The translations under genes were made by a program, and so were the position numbers. Shown in pieces: positions 53,591 to 64,000 of a stretch of 64,000 bases of DNA. Source of the DNA: Spongilla lacustris (taxonomy: Eukaryota > Porifera > Demospongiae > Spongillida > Spongillidae). The stretch spans positions 8,820,735 through 8,884,734 of the forward strand of contig OX442420.1 in the NCBI GenBank assembly GCA_949361645.1, read 5' to 3'. How positions within the stretch are numbered: position 1 is the stretch's first letter; every line of letters begins with the position of its first letter. The notes under the pieces were generated by a model. The model ran no database searches. It was not told the DNA's origin and saw nothing but the letters and a program-made list of their open reading frames with translations.

Positions 53591-54330
53591 ACGTCGTAGG
53601 GTAAGTGCATGCATGCATATACAGGGTGTCTACGCAAGAACGCAACGCGCTTTTGAACGCGAATAACTTTTGATAGAATTAAGTAAAAAATCTCATATTT
53701 TGAAACTAAGTTGGTCGGTTTCCTCAAATTTTTTTAAATCTATTTAATTAATACATTATTAATCATGCTAATTAATTTTAATAAGCACAACAAATTAACT
53801 GATTTTGAAAGTTCGTATGTGTTCACATATCGATTGTTAAGCTTCATTCAGATTTTTTTCACATTCACAACTAAAACTACGACCCACTACTCATTTTCTC
53901 TTCGCGTACGCATGCGCACACGACCTCGTCCCAAGACTTATTTCGTGACTAGTCTCAGTCACGTGATACAATTCGGAGGCGGATCTTTAAAAAAAAAAGC
54001 AATGCCCCACCTCCTACGTGGGTGTTACGAGTCAGCAAGTGCTAATTACATGTTTACATCCAATGTGGTGCGCACCAATTAGCACAATCGTACAAACAGT
54101 GCCATTCTGTAAGTTAGGAAACGGAGACGCACACGTGTATACACGCGTGTGTTATTACACACGCAAAAATCAAATCTAAGATTACAGCTCTCTCGGAGCT
54201 AATAGCCTACAGCAGCATCGCATCCCAAGCAGCACACAGTAATTTGTGCGCATATCTGATTTTGTCTGTAGCTAGCTACGTAGCTAAGATCCCGTGGAGC
54301 CAAACCAATGCTACATATGGGTACTGCCTT
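53591..54330. other. Spacer, nothing assigned
   Basis: AT-rich at first, then a stretch with several ACACGC-type repeats near 54130-54170. No domain-bearing frame was seen. Confidence 0.4.
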
Positions 54331-54339
54331 TGCCGGATT

Positions 54340-56410
54340 AAAGGATACTCTTGTGTTATGTGAAGTGCCATTTAATACTGTAAGGAAAGTCTCATGTCAT
54401 ACATATGTGAAGGGTCAGTGAGCATTCAAGCCTCCATCCAGTAAAGTGATTAATTGTGCATGCTGTTAAGCTAGGTATTTGCTTTGTAACTCTAATAAGG
54501 GGGTGCTTTCATTTATAATGTAACATGAGCTTCAAGCTGTGAGTGTTATTAAGGTTAAAGGTATTCTCTGCTTAAAAATATACCTGAAAGTTTAGATGAT
54601 ATGCAGTTTTAAAAAAAAGTCGGTACAAGACTTATTTCTAGTTCCAGATCATAGTGTGTACTGTTGCTTAATTATGTGTCAGTGTGTAGACCACCGATCT
54701 CTTTAACAGATTCTCGTAGTTATGTTAAACTTTATTCAAAGCTAATGTTGCAAGCCTCCAGCAAAGTTTTAGATAATTTTTTTTTCTAAAGAGAAGGTGT
54801 GCATTACTTTCAATGTTCATCCCAGATCTTTTTTTGTTGCTGCTTGTGTATGGATGGCCCTCTTCTTTTTAAACAGACAGTTGTGATATGTGGGGGTGCT
54901 TTTGTTAAAAATCGTCAGCCAATGTTACAAGCCACTGGACAGGTTGTCAATGATTGGATTTAAGAGCAGTGTCACTGTATCCCATTGCGAGCCTGTTAGC
55001 TAGTTCCCAGATCAGGGTGTGCCTAAATTGGGATTACATGTAGATGAATTTTGAAGACAGCTGTTTTAGGTGAGGTGTGCTTGCATCATGTTCGAAGCCT
55101 TTCTAGCTGTGTTAACTGTAGCCTTTGCATATAGACTTTCTGGTTTTTTTATGTGAGGGTGTGCTTAACTGTCTAATTCTGACCAGTAAGGATTGGGTAG
55201 GGTTGTAGCTAGCTTCCAGATAATAATGTGCACTGATGCTTATGTAGTGAGAGGCGTTAGTATTTAAATGAGTCATGTTTTTATGTTAGAGGCCAATGCT
55301 TTCATTTTAGAGTATCAGCTGATATGTAAAGCATTGAGCTATGTTTTAGATAATATCACAGAAATAGTGCCATTAGAGAGTTTGAGCTTTAATTTCAATT
55401 CATAAAGCTATGAGTTTCTTAGCAGATGACAATCACTGTATGTCTTAAAGTGAGCATCATGTTTTGGGCCTTGCTGTTAGCTACATGTAGTTCCCAGTTT
55501 ATGATATGTGCTGTTGCTTATGTATCAGCCTTAGGAGACTCCTGTTGTGGTGTGGTGTAGCAAGCTTACAGCTAGGGTTTAGATGGTTGGATGTACGTGT
55601 GGTGCCACGTCTTAAGAGTAGTCTCTGCTTTAAGAGACTCAAGTGTAATGTGTGCCTAGAAAGTTTTGTGTTCTTGAAAATGTTTGTTAAATTACACCTG
55701 TAGGAACTTGAGATTACTGGAATGATGACTGGTTTAAGAGAGGGATTTGTGAGCCACTTACCTAAGCTCCCAGGACATTGTGCATGTGCTAAGTATCGAT
55801 ACTCCTGAGGGTGGGCTTTAATTTCATACCATCCAGTAATGTACTTGCACACAACATGATTGTGCATGCTGTTCAAGTATGTGTTTATTAGAGAGGTGTG
55901 TTTGTGATTGAACCTTGTAGTAAGCTAGTTCAATATTATAGTATGTTGTTGCATATGTATAACTCTCTTATTTAAGTGAAGTCCTCATATTTTTATTCAT
56001 GGTGTTAACCTTCAGCTTTTGTTTCATAGGAAACTGCCATTTAAGAGAACCGGGTAATGCATCATTGTTGCACGTTCCCAGGTCATAGTGGACCAACATG
56101 TGTGTGTGCGTTTTTTTTTTTGGTGGGGGGGGGGGGGGGGGGGGGGGGGGGGGAGTACATCCTGCTTTGTTATGTAGTTTGCGTGCTTTTAATACTTCTC
56201 CAGTAAATTAATGATTGCATGTGGATGCTGTTGAGGTATGTAAACAACTGTGATAAATGAGGTGTACTTTAATTGAAAATATAATGATGTGAGCTTTTAT
56301 CTGTGTGTTATTTTAATGTCATGGACTGGTGGAGCATTATTTAGCAAAGATGGCACTAAAATATTTGGCTGTTCCATGCAGCGTCAAGTACACCTACTGA
56401 ACGTGTTTTT
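54340..56410 (+). repeat. Degenerate tandem repeat of roughly 200-360 bp units
   Basis: The words TTCCCAGATCATAGTGTG (54646, 55006, 55210, 55490, 55770 and 56078 in variants), GCATGCTGTT (54460, 55860, 56225), CCAGTAA and AGGTGTGCTT recur in roughly the same order about every 200-360 bp. It is GT-rich on the plus strand, without long open frames. A poly-G run sits at about 56124-56152. Confidence 0.5.
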
Positions 56411-56739
56411 CCCAATTGAAGTTAATCCTTGACAGAAAGAGGATTGAGGCAGACAGGCTTGAAAGGATTTTGCTTTTACGCTGCAACAAGAACTTCAGTG
56501 CCAGCCCTAATTTCCATCCTCACCTCCTTAATTCTCATCAGGCGCGCTGTTTCCATTATGTCCATATATATTTGTATTTATCAGCTGAATCATTGCTATA
56601 TCAGTATAATGCATCTGGTACATGTATCGTCTATAAATGAATTAGTAGAAAGCCGCATCTATACTGACACATGCAAACCGATGACCAGCAGTGTATGCGG
56701 AGTTATATATACGCTGCCAATACAGTAAAATAATAGACG

Positions 56740-56965
56740 TATGCAAGTTTTGACCGACTAAGACCGTCTGCCGTGACCGGTAAGTATGAACTGGCGGTTT
56801 TTGACGGTCCAAAACTGACCGTGACCGTGCCGGATAGGTTTTAAACGGCCTGCCCGTGATCGTGACCGTATGGACTGGTCATGGCTATCTCTAGCCGTGA
56901 CCGTGACCGCCAGAGGTCTATTCCGGTCAACTGGCCGTCCGTGACTTCCTCCAACCTGTCAACCG
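56740..56965. repeat. F5: array of CCGTGACCG words
   Basis: About ten occurrences of GACCGT or ACCGTGACCG and their complements (GACGGTC, CGGTCA) in 225 bp, many in inverted pairs (for example GGTTTTTGACGGTCCAAAAC). Architecture is like the GTCC arrays, with a different word. Confidence 0.55.
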
Positions 56966-57239
56966 CGGCAACACTGGTATTATGTATGGCGATTGATGCA
57001 TGTGGAGATATTATAAAAACTGTGATTCCCGTAATGCCAAAGAATGTGCAAATACAATTTCCTTATAAGTTATGTAGTGGGATTTCAACGTGCATTTATC
57101 GATGAATTATATATGAAACTAAATTTTTGAAGTCCGTTTGAATGTTTCAAATAAATTAAAGATAAAATTACCCCAAGTAATAAATGATCTGAACGACATT
57201 GTGGTACGTTTTGAATACATTAATTAAATCTGTAAGATG

Positions 57240-58260
57240 TATTAAAAAAATAAAAGCACATGAATAGTATATATATACACACTTAACACAAGCACAACTA
57301 AATCTTTGTGAATTACATCAGTAACAAACTGCACCAATGTAATATATTCATCTTCTCCATCATCTTCAGTTTCTTCCACTGTCCAATATGAAATAATTAA
57401 TTTAGTACCTCGTTTACTGTTCTTTATAAACAGCACTTTTTGACTATAGTTTTTGTTCATTCCAGGTGAGATGTTCCACTCCTGCTCTATGTATTTACCT
57501 AATAACCATGATGTAACAACTACTATTCCAATGTATCTGTTGAGATTTGAGGAAATGTGTCTTCTATTTTGCATTCATTAGCAAGTATAGACTTTACATA
57601 TATATTATTCAGTTTTGCCTCTAGAAACTTTACCATGCTTACTTCGCTCTTCTAGAAGTCTATAATGTTGAATTTGTATTCTCAGTTTAGCCATTGGCTT
57701 TTCTTTGTTGCCATGTAAATCTTGCTCTGTTTAAATAATATGAGTTTTATTGAATTTCAGCAGCTTTGCCCTGAAGCCCACCTTCCCATCAATGAAACCT
57801 ATATACAACATTAGGTGCATGCTGAACATAGTAATCGACAAGACCAAGGGTTTCTTCAGATAGCATATTATGCACTGGAGCGGCTTGACTTCTTACTAGC
57901 ATATCTTTTGATGGGTTATTGAAGGAACCATGCAAATATGGCTCCACAGTGCTTCTTACAGCCACTGATGCAAGCTCATAACTTCATGAAATTGAGATTC
58001 CTCATCACTTGTTAATTGTGCTTGCAAACACAATAGAATCTCATCCTCTCCACTTAGCTTCTCTCCAAAGACATTGGATGTTGCAGTTAGAAAGAAAGTT
58101 GGCTTCTGTATCAGGTCCCGCAATGTTATTGTGCACATCTTAATCATGGGAACCATTTCAAGGTTAGCTTTACATTCACTATTAATGTAAAAGATCTTCA
58201 TCCAAGGCCCAGTGATGAATTTTCCAATCAATCCTAGTACTCTTAGCTGAAGTATTATCG
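57240..58260 (-). pseudogene. T2: second broken copy of the T1 family
   Basis: Minus-strand fragments: LIGKFITGPWMKIFYINSEC, FFLTATSNVFGEKLSGEDE, LQAQLTSDEESQFHEVMSLH, then HNMLSEETLGLVDYY (aligns with HNTFAKHTLGLADYLF of T1), and at the 3' end LGKYIEQEWNISPGMNKNYS and TLVQFVTDVIHKDLV. Stops and shifts lie between the blocks. The family function is not assigned; it is probably a transposase or transposon-linked protein. Confidence 0.55.
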
Positions 58261-59520
58261 GTTTATTCTGAAATTAAGCTAGACTTCAAACTCTTTTTAG
58301 TTGCAGTAACACATATTTTGCTGATAATACAATAATCTCTTTTTGAATTTAAAAAAAAAAAATAACTTCCAGCCAAATAAAATAAACATTGAATCGATTT
58401 CCTACATATCAAATAACAGTCTCTGGCTTAGCATTTTCACAGCACAAAGCCACTTGGGTCTCCTGTGCCCTGTTTAAATCGCATTTTGGTTAGTCCATAT
58501 GTAACAGCCAAATGTGCAACTTTGTATCCCACTGTCAGTGCCATATACTTTTAATGTACTTCTAATCTTATTTGATCTACCATCCAGTAGATGCACATTA
58601 CATTGTAACTCTAAAAGTGTGTGCTGAAACAGTTCTTCTGCGATTGAATCATATTAAGCGTTCACATGCACTTCAGGCTGATCAAACGGTTTTTGTATGT
58701 ACATGTATTTGGTTAACACAATCCTATAACTTGGTCTGTGGCGAAAATAAATCATTGCGCACAGTCCAAAAATTCTGAAAGTTGCATATAATAACGCTCA
58801 TGGATCAATACAACGATGCAATGTGTTTATACACAGGACCCGAGTATATACTCTCAAAAAAGGGCGTATTTATGTGTCTCGAAGGTTGATTGGATTACAC
58901 AATTCTACAAAGAAGTGTATTATAAATCGAATTACTATATCTCCTAACAGAGTATTGATTCCTTTCTATGAAAACCAAAATCTGTGTTAAGTGACGATTA
59001 GCAATGACATAGCTGTGACACATTCAACGGCGAGCTGAAAATGAGCCATTGCGCATAGCTTGATCGTCCTAAAAGTTTCATTGTAGATAGAAATTGCTTG
59101 CCTGCAACGTTTTTTGATGTTTTTGAGGAGGACCCGTCATTGGAAGGGTAAAATAAGCAACGTTGACTTTATACTCTAATTAGAAAGCAGTACATCCTTA
59201 ACTTAGATATTGCGTACGATTTTATATACAATACTGCGTGAAAGAGCGCTCAAAGCTCCATGATCAAGGCAAGTTTGAAGTTTTATTGTCTTTAAACTAT
59301 TGAAAACTAGATTTTCAAAAATACCTACCTCTCTTAACCTTCGTAAAATCCAGTCACAATTTTTACTACAGATATTTGGATATGCAGATGTACGTTACGT
59401 GAAAAAATGTGAAAGTACCTACCTACACCTACAAGTACATGTACATGAATGAAAAGCTCACATGTACATGGATGAAAAGCTCCTGATTCTCACAGCTGCG
59501 TACGTATTACATCATAGGCG
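58261..59520. other. Spacer, nothing assigned
   Basis: No exon chain, domain or clear repeat, apart from GTACATG-rich words near 59430-59480. Confidence 0.45.
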
Positions 59521-59524
59521 TAGC

Positions 59525-59645
59525 GGTGATGTAACTGCAGATGGTCCCCCCCGGACCATCCATGGCGCTGTGAACGGTCCCTCTAGGACCATTCATGATA
59601 CCATAGATGGTCTCCCTCTGCCATAGATGGTCCGCTCCCCGATTA
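59525..59645. repeat. F3: array of GATGGTCC words
   Basis: GATGGTCCCCCCGGACCATC, then GGTCCCTCTAGGACC and two CCATAGATGGTC units in 120 bp. Same grammar as the F1 and E arrays (word plus GTCC, poly-C, complement). Confidence 0.6.
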
Positions 59646-59892
59646 GATTGCATCAACTTATCATGCATGCGCAGCGCATGCTAGCTGAGCTATCGTATAC
59701 TAATTGTATGCTGCATAATTATTGAACTATGATTGGGGGGAAGAGGGGGGGGGGGGCCCGCCCTCCTCTTCAATACTGCACAATACTGTCAGCACATTGA
59801 CGCAAGTACACATTCCAATACTACACGTTACATACATGTAACTGCATGTCTCAAAATGATTAACTGTAAATTGATTAGCTTGATGCCATTGT

Positions 59893-62282
59893 CTTTGCTT
59901 GGTATTACTATATTTATTGATCGTGCAATGATATGGTTGTACTGCGCATGCGTGGTACGACTGATAAGGAGAACCAAATGCTGCTAAAGTGATTGGCATT
60001 TAATTTGGATTTTTAAGGTCAGTGTAATCAATGACGTATTATCATTAATAGAATTGAATCATGCAACTCTTATATGCATGCAAGAATATGCGGCATACAG
60101 TTCATCATTACTCAGAATAATAATACACCTTAGCGCTTAACAGTTACCGGCTGATATCAATTAACTTTCAAGTTTCAACCGCGGCTATAAACCTATGCAG
60201 CGAGTACGTGTATATAAATCTTTGCGTGTACCATCGCACCTTGCGCTACTTTATGTACAGTTCAAAAAACTCAAGGGCCAGATTTTCGTTGTTGAGGGGC
60301 TCATCCGTGCACAATCTAACTTCGATGTCACCAGAGATGTGAGTAGGGAACGTCTTGCAGAACCACGGGAGGTTTGGCTGAAGGCAGCATCCACGCTCAC
60401 GTCCATCACACTGTTGTCCGTCCCACAGGACGTCTGAATAGTAGAAGGTTGTAGTGGAAAATGTTGATCCGCGAACTCCCGACTCACAGTAGTAATCGGT
60501 ACCGACGAAAGTGGGCGGTGCCTTTCCTCCGACGCAGGGACATGTGTATTCAAGGTAATTTGTAGATGGAGCGTCCACTAGACCAGCGGCATACGTGAAG
60601 ATATGCTGCCTTTTTCCAGGAGCTCCATGCGTGATACTGATCCCGTCAACATACGCGCCCTCGATGCCGATAAACCGTCCGTTACCGCAGCAGACTATGA
60701 AGGCGTCGGTTGACCCTATTTGATAACCTCGGAACCTTCCGCAAACACTTCGGTATCTCCAACCATGGGTTCCTATCCGTACGGAGTCGCATCCGTCTCC
60801 GTCGCTTCGTTTTCCGCACGACGCTCTTGGTGACGACAATTTATGCAGCGAAGTGGGACATTGCTGTGTTGGATCAGGCATGTCCATGTAGCCGACCCTT
60901 CTCCATCGATTTCTCAGGTTTGGAACATCGGGAGGAAACGGAGCTTCACTATATGCGCCAGACTGCAACGAAGCCTCATCGTTGAATTCATCTAATTCTG
61001 CAGGAAGGTTCGTTTCCTCCGCTTCACTCACGTCTTTGACTAGCTCCGGATCCATGGCCTCTATTTCAGTGTGCTCCAGAGACATTTATCCCTCAGTTCC
61101 CATAGGTCCTGCAGCCTTCTCCTCGACATAAGCATCAGTGGCCGCACCTGATGCTGTCCATGCTGCGCTTAGAGTATAGCCCGCTACGAAGATGAGAAGA
61201 GCCTTCATGTTCGAAGGTTTAGTGAAGAATAAGCAATAACATATATAGCAGAGCTGAGTATTATATACCACCATCGCGCGGCCAACAATCACGGAAATCA
61301 AAGTGTGCTTATTGCACTGTGTAAATCAAGATGTTAGTAAGACCCACGGCTTACTGTACATTATGCCGGTATATTGAAACCACTTTACTGATGACATCAT
61401 GCATGTACATGTATTTTTTCCCCGTCCTAAGTCATGCGTGTTTACGTATATACATTACGTTTGACGGTAGGAATGTCTATATGTAGTTATATGCATGTGT
61501 TAATTGCTTGGAATGCGCTAGGTGTTTCAGTTTTTTTCCCGCGATGGTTGAGTAAACTGTTATAGCTTGTTCTTTGCCGTTTATTTTGTGCAAAACATCC
61601 GTCCTGGCATTATGTGGGGTGGGGGGGGGGGGGGGGGGGGGGAGGGTGGAGGGAATGACCTGTTGCATCTTAAAACACATCTATACCGCCTACGTGTTCT
61701 CACTATAATACCGTTCTCCAATATAATCAGTATAATTTATATAAAAACTAAACGATAAATTATCTTTGATACATTTAGACCTGCATGATGTCTCATTTGA
61801 CTGTTTGTATAACTATATACATGTACATGCATAGATCTATACCGATGTTATCTCCGGTTAACATTTTGTCAACCGTAGATAACAACACATTCCCTTTCTT
61901 TCAATCATATTCTAAGCATCTTTTGAAGAATAGCAACCAAACAACCTCAGTTGCGATTAGCATCCATTTGCATGGGACCGCTCAAAAAAACGGACCAATT
62001 CCATCGAATAAATACGCACCTTATTCGTCCAAAAACGCGCTTGGTACCCACTAAAACTCATTCTAGCGTTTATTATGACAGTTTCACGTGTTTCAGTGTA
62101 GGCGCATGGTGTTTTCCCAAAGGCGCCAAATCGCCTATTCAATAACCGCCTTTTTCTCTCGTAGATTGATACTACGGCGTACAGGTAGGCTATTTGCTGG
62201 AGCGTTGTTTTGAAGTACCAAAAATTATACATGTATACATACGATACTTACCATTCTATGAAAACATTCAGGGACTTGGTTG
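59893..62282. repeat. Segmental duplication D2
   Basis: Partner of D1 (41263-43378). It carries S3 and its flanks. It retains about 170 bp (about 61875-62030) deleted in D1. The right border is at GGGACTTGGTTG (62282). The next 350 bp (to about 62660) contain short open pieces but no recognised protein. Confidence 0.85.
60246..61208 (-). pseudogene. S3: secreted cysteine-rich protein copy with one stop
   Basis: Homologous to S2 over its full length (MKALLIFVAGYTLSAAW to the LYIK end). One substitution turns the Tyr codon at about residue 41 into TAA (61086-61088); the codon directly after it is ATG. The rest (279 codons) is open with all the cysteine motifs intact (DYYCESGVRG, DVLWDGQQCDGRE, CCLQPNLPWFCKT). 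Re-initiation would give a protein without a signal peptide. It is either a very young pseudogene or a sequencing or allelic difference. Confidence 0.85.
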
Positions 62283-63589
62283 TATTTGTGGAACCTTATC
62301 AGACATTAATGATGACGACATTCTTCAAGTACCATTTATATGAAAGGATTGTTATACTTTCCAGAGCACCACTACATCAAAATAAGTCAAATGTGTTGTC
62401 AGGGCCGGCAAGCAACACTGAAGTAAATAATAGTGTCATTACTGAATAGACTAAAAAATCATCACTGACCCCAAAATGAGAGCTCTCTCCAAAAACGTTA
62501 TTTAAATGTCACCTCAATACAATATATATAGAGAAAGAAAAAGACATCACAATCTCAGGCTCAATATGTTAAGGAAAACTTTAAAGGAGTGGAAAGTCCA
62601 ATTTAAGAAAAGGATTCCTGTTCAGGAAGCCACCAGTAATAGACGAACTTGTTTCTGATGCTAAGTGACTGGGTTCCACGGTAAATATAAAATTGGCCCG
62701 GTTATGGTTTCAAATGATGTAATGCGGTAAAGTTAATATAATATTAAATAATTATAATATATATAACTTTTGGTATCTTACAAATACGGATTTTGCTTAC
62801 TATGCAATGATATATATATATGCATACGATTGAAATTTATTTGCTTGACACTGACACACCCATTGATTAGTATTGACTTTTTTTTTTGGTTATAAAACGT
62901 TGATTATTGTTCGTAATACTATGTTGTACCTTATAATGTATTTTACACGCTCTTTCCAGCTATGCTAATTTTATAACTTGAATATCTATTTTTTAAATTC
63001 GTGTAAACTACCTACCCCTTGTGTCATCGGCTCTCGCGCAGCAGCAGCACGCTATTGGATTAATAGCAAGGCCAAGTGTGTCAACCAAAATTACCTTTAC
63101 CCTCGACTCGATCACAAAAATATTATATATATGGGTTGGTTTTTTTCCCCCTACCACAAACGTACAGTTTCGTTACTGAGAAAGAGTTTAACCATAGATC
63201 TACATGTGCGTCCACAGCTTTTCTGGTAGGGGGGGGGGGGGGGGGGGCAATGAGTCTTGGAACGAGAGTACAGGTATGACTGTACAGTTTATCTGTAGCA
63301 TTACTGGAGTTTTATGAAGAACATTAATTTAAGCTCTAGCACTGTTTCCAGCCAAATTCATTTCTGCTTCACAACATGATTTGAATTCACCTCCGTGATG
63401 TAAACTACTGTGAGTGTGTCTTGTTGCTATAGTCTGTGTATAGAAGAACAATACAATTATTATTATGATTACAAACACATAACGATACGATTTAATTAAA
63501 GCGGTACATCTACACGGTGATACATGCCCTTTAATACCACATCAGTGTATAAAAAGTGTAACCCCATACATGTACCTATGCATGCCTTG
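62283..63589. other. Spacer, nothing assigned
   Basis: AT-rich with TATATA tracts near 62750-62820, a poly-G run at 63229-63247 and the second copy of the 7447-7620 repeat (63240-63370). No gene supported. Confidence 0.45.
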
Positions 63590-63735
63590 CGGGGGTGTTA
63601 CGCGAAAATTCGTCCGGGCAAAAAGTCGGACTACTTTTCGCTGCCAAAATTGGTCCGAACCCGGACCACTTTTGGTCGCTAAAAATGATCCGGCCGCGGG
63701 TTGCCAAAGTGGTCCGGGTTTTATTAACTTGCACG
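63590..63735. repeat. F4: array of GGTCCG words
   Basis: Starts GGGTGTTACGCGAAAATTCG and contains AATTGGTCCGAACCCGGACC, GTGGTCCGGG and GATCCGGCC within 145 bp, mostly in inverted pairs. The leader GGTGTTAC resembles the CGGTGTCRTAG leader of the E and F1 elements. From 63736 to the window end nothing was assigned. Confidence 0.5.
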
Positions 63736-64000
63736 AAACCAGTCCTTGGCCGGTAAAGTTCGTATATATGGTGTGTTATAATATCGAAAGTTACGTTAGT
63801 AACTCTCATATAGGATTTGACCCCGATTGTGAATATCATTTAAAAAACGGGACCCGCTTCTAACGGGACTCCTATCAATCGGATGGCTTAGCTAGTCGTC
63901 GGTATCGAACAAGAAATCAAAAATGAGCCGTTTCGTGTTTGTTTGATATCGCAAAACCGTGTCGTTCAAGAGAACAAAAGGGATTCTGTTTTTCCTCGTC

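Overview
The window is eukaryotic, compact and intron-rich, and most likely from a demosponge. That call rests on three things: the kinase domains carry a signature I associate with the large sponge tyrosine-kinase-like expansions ([18 protein letters not shown], [12 protein letters not shown], then a C-terminal ITKLCTQH segment); the introns are short; and the AT-rich intergenic DNA is full of the word TGTACATG and of transposon-like debris. No bacterial or organellar gene was seen.

Left half (about 6-39.5 kb, minus strand): a decaying tandem cluster of one gene type. Copy B (19396-26623) is the most complete. Spliced in order it encodes a tyrosine-kinase-like domain, a coiled coil, a 30-nt coding minisatellite (decapeptide GSxEVGMREQ), a PDZ domain, an SH3 domain, a HOOK-like linker and a guanylate-kinase-like (GUK) domain. 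From PDZ onward the protein matches Discs-large/PSD-95-type MAGUK scaffolds, with matching exon phases. Copy A (8663-15570) has the same layout but has lost the PDZ body. Copy C (29340-39455) keeps two PDZ domains and SH3 but has a stop and a frameshift in the coiled coil and no GUK. Copy D (6099-7019) is a lone kinase exon that has lost catalytic residues. A tyrosine-kinase-like domain joined to a DLG-type PDZ-SH3-GUK module is the main candidate novelty.

Middle and right (about 34-64 kb): nested mobile DNA and duplications. There is a Ty3/gypsy-like remnant with a short LTR (39561-41262), a 2.1-2.4 kb segmental duplication (41263-43378 and 59893-62282) carrying a secreted cysteine-rich protein gene, a third and intact copy of that gene at 46982-47938, two or three remnants of one DNA-transposon-like coding family, and a family of elements built from palindromic arrays around GTCCCCCCGGAC. 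The boundaries of the latter repeatedly fall at the heptamer CCGGTGT/ACACCGG. A four-exon gene fragment of unknown family lies at 34393-34977.

Tandem repeats are extreme: 1.5 kb of (ACTC)n, a 1.75 kb intronic minisatellite whose units resemble 3' splice sites, a 255-bp (GGA)n tract and several others. Long open frames inside these repeats are not genes.
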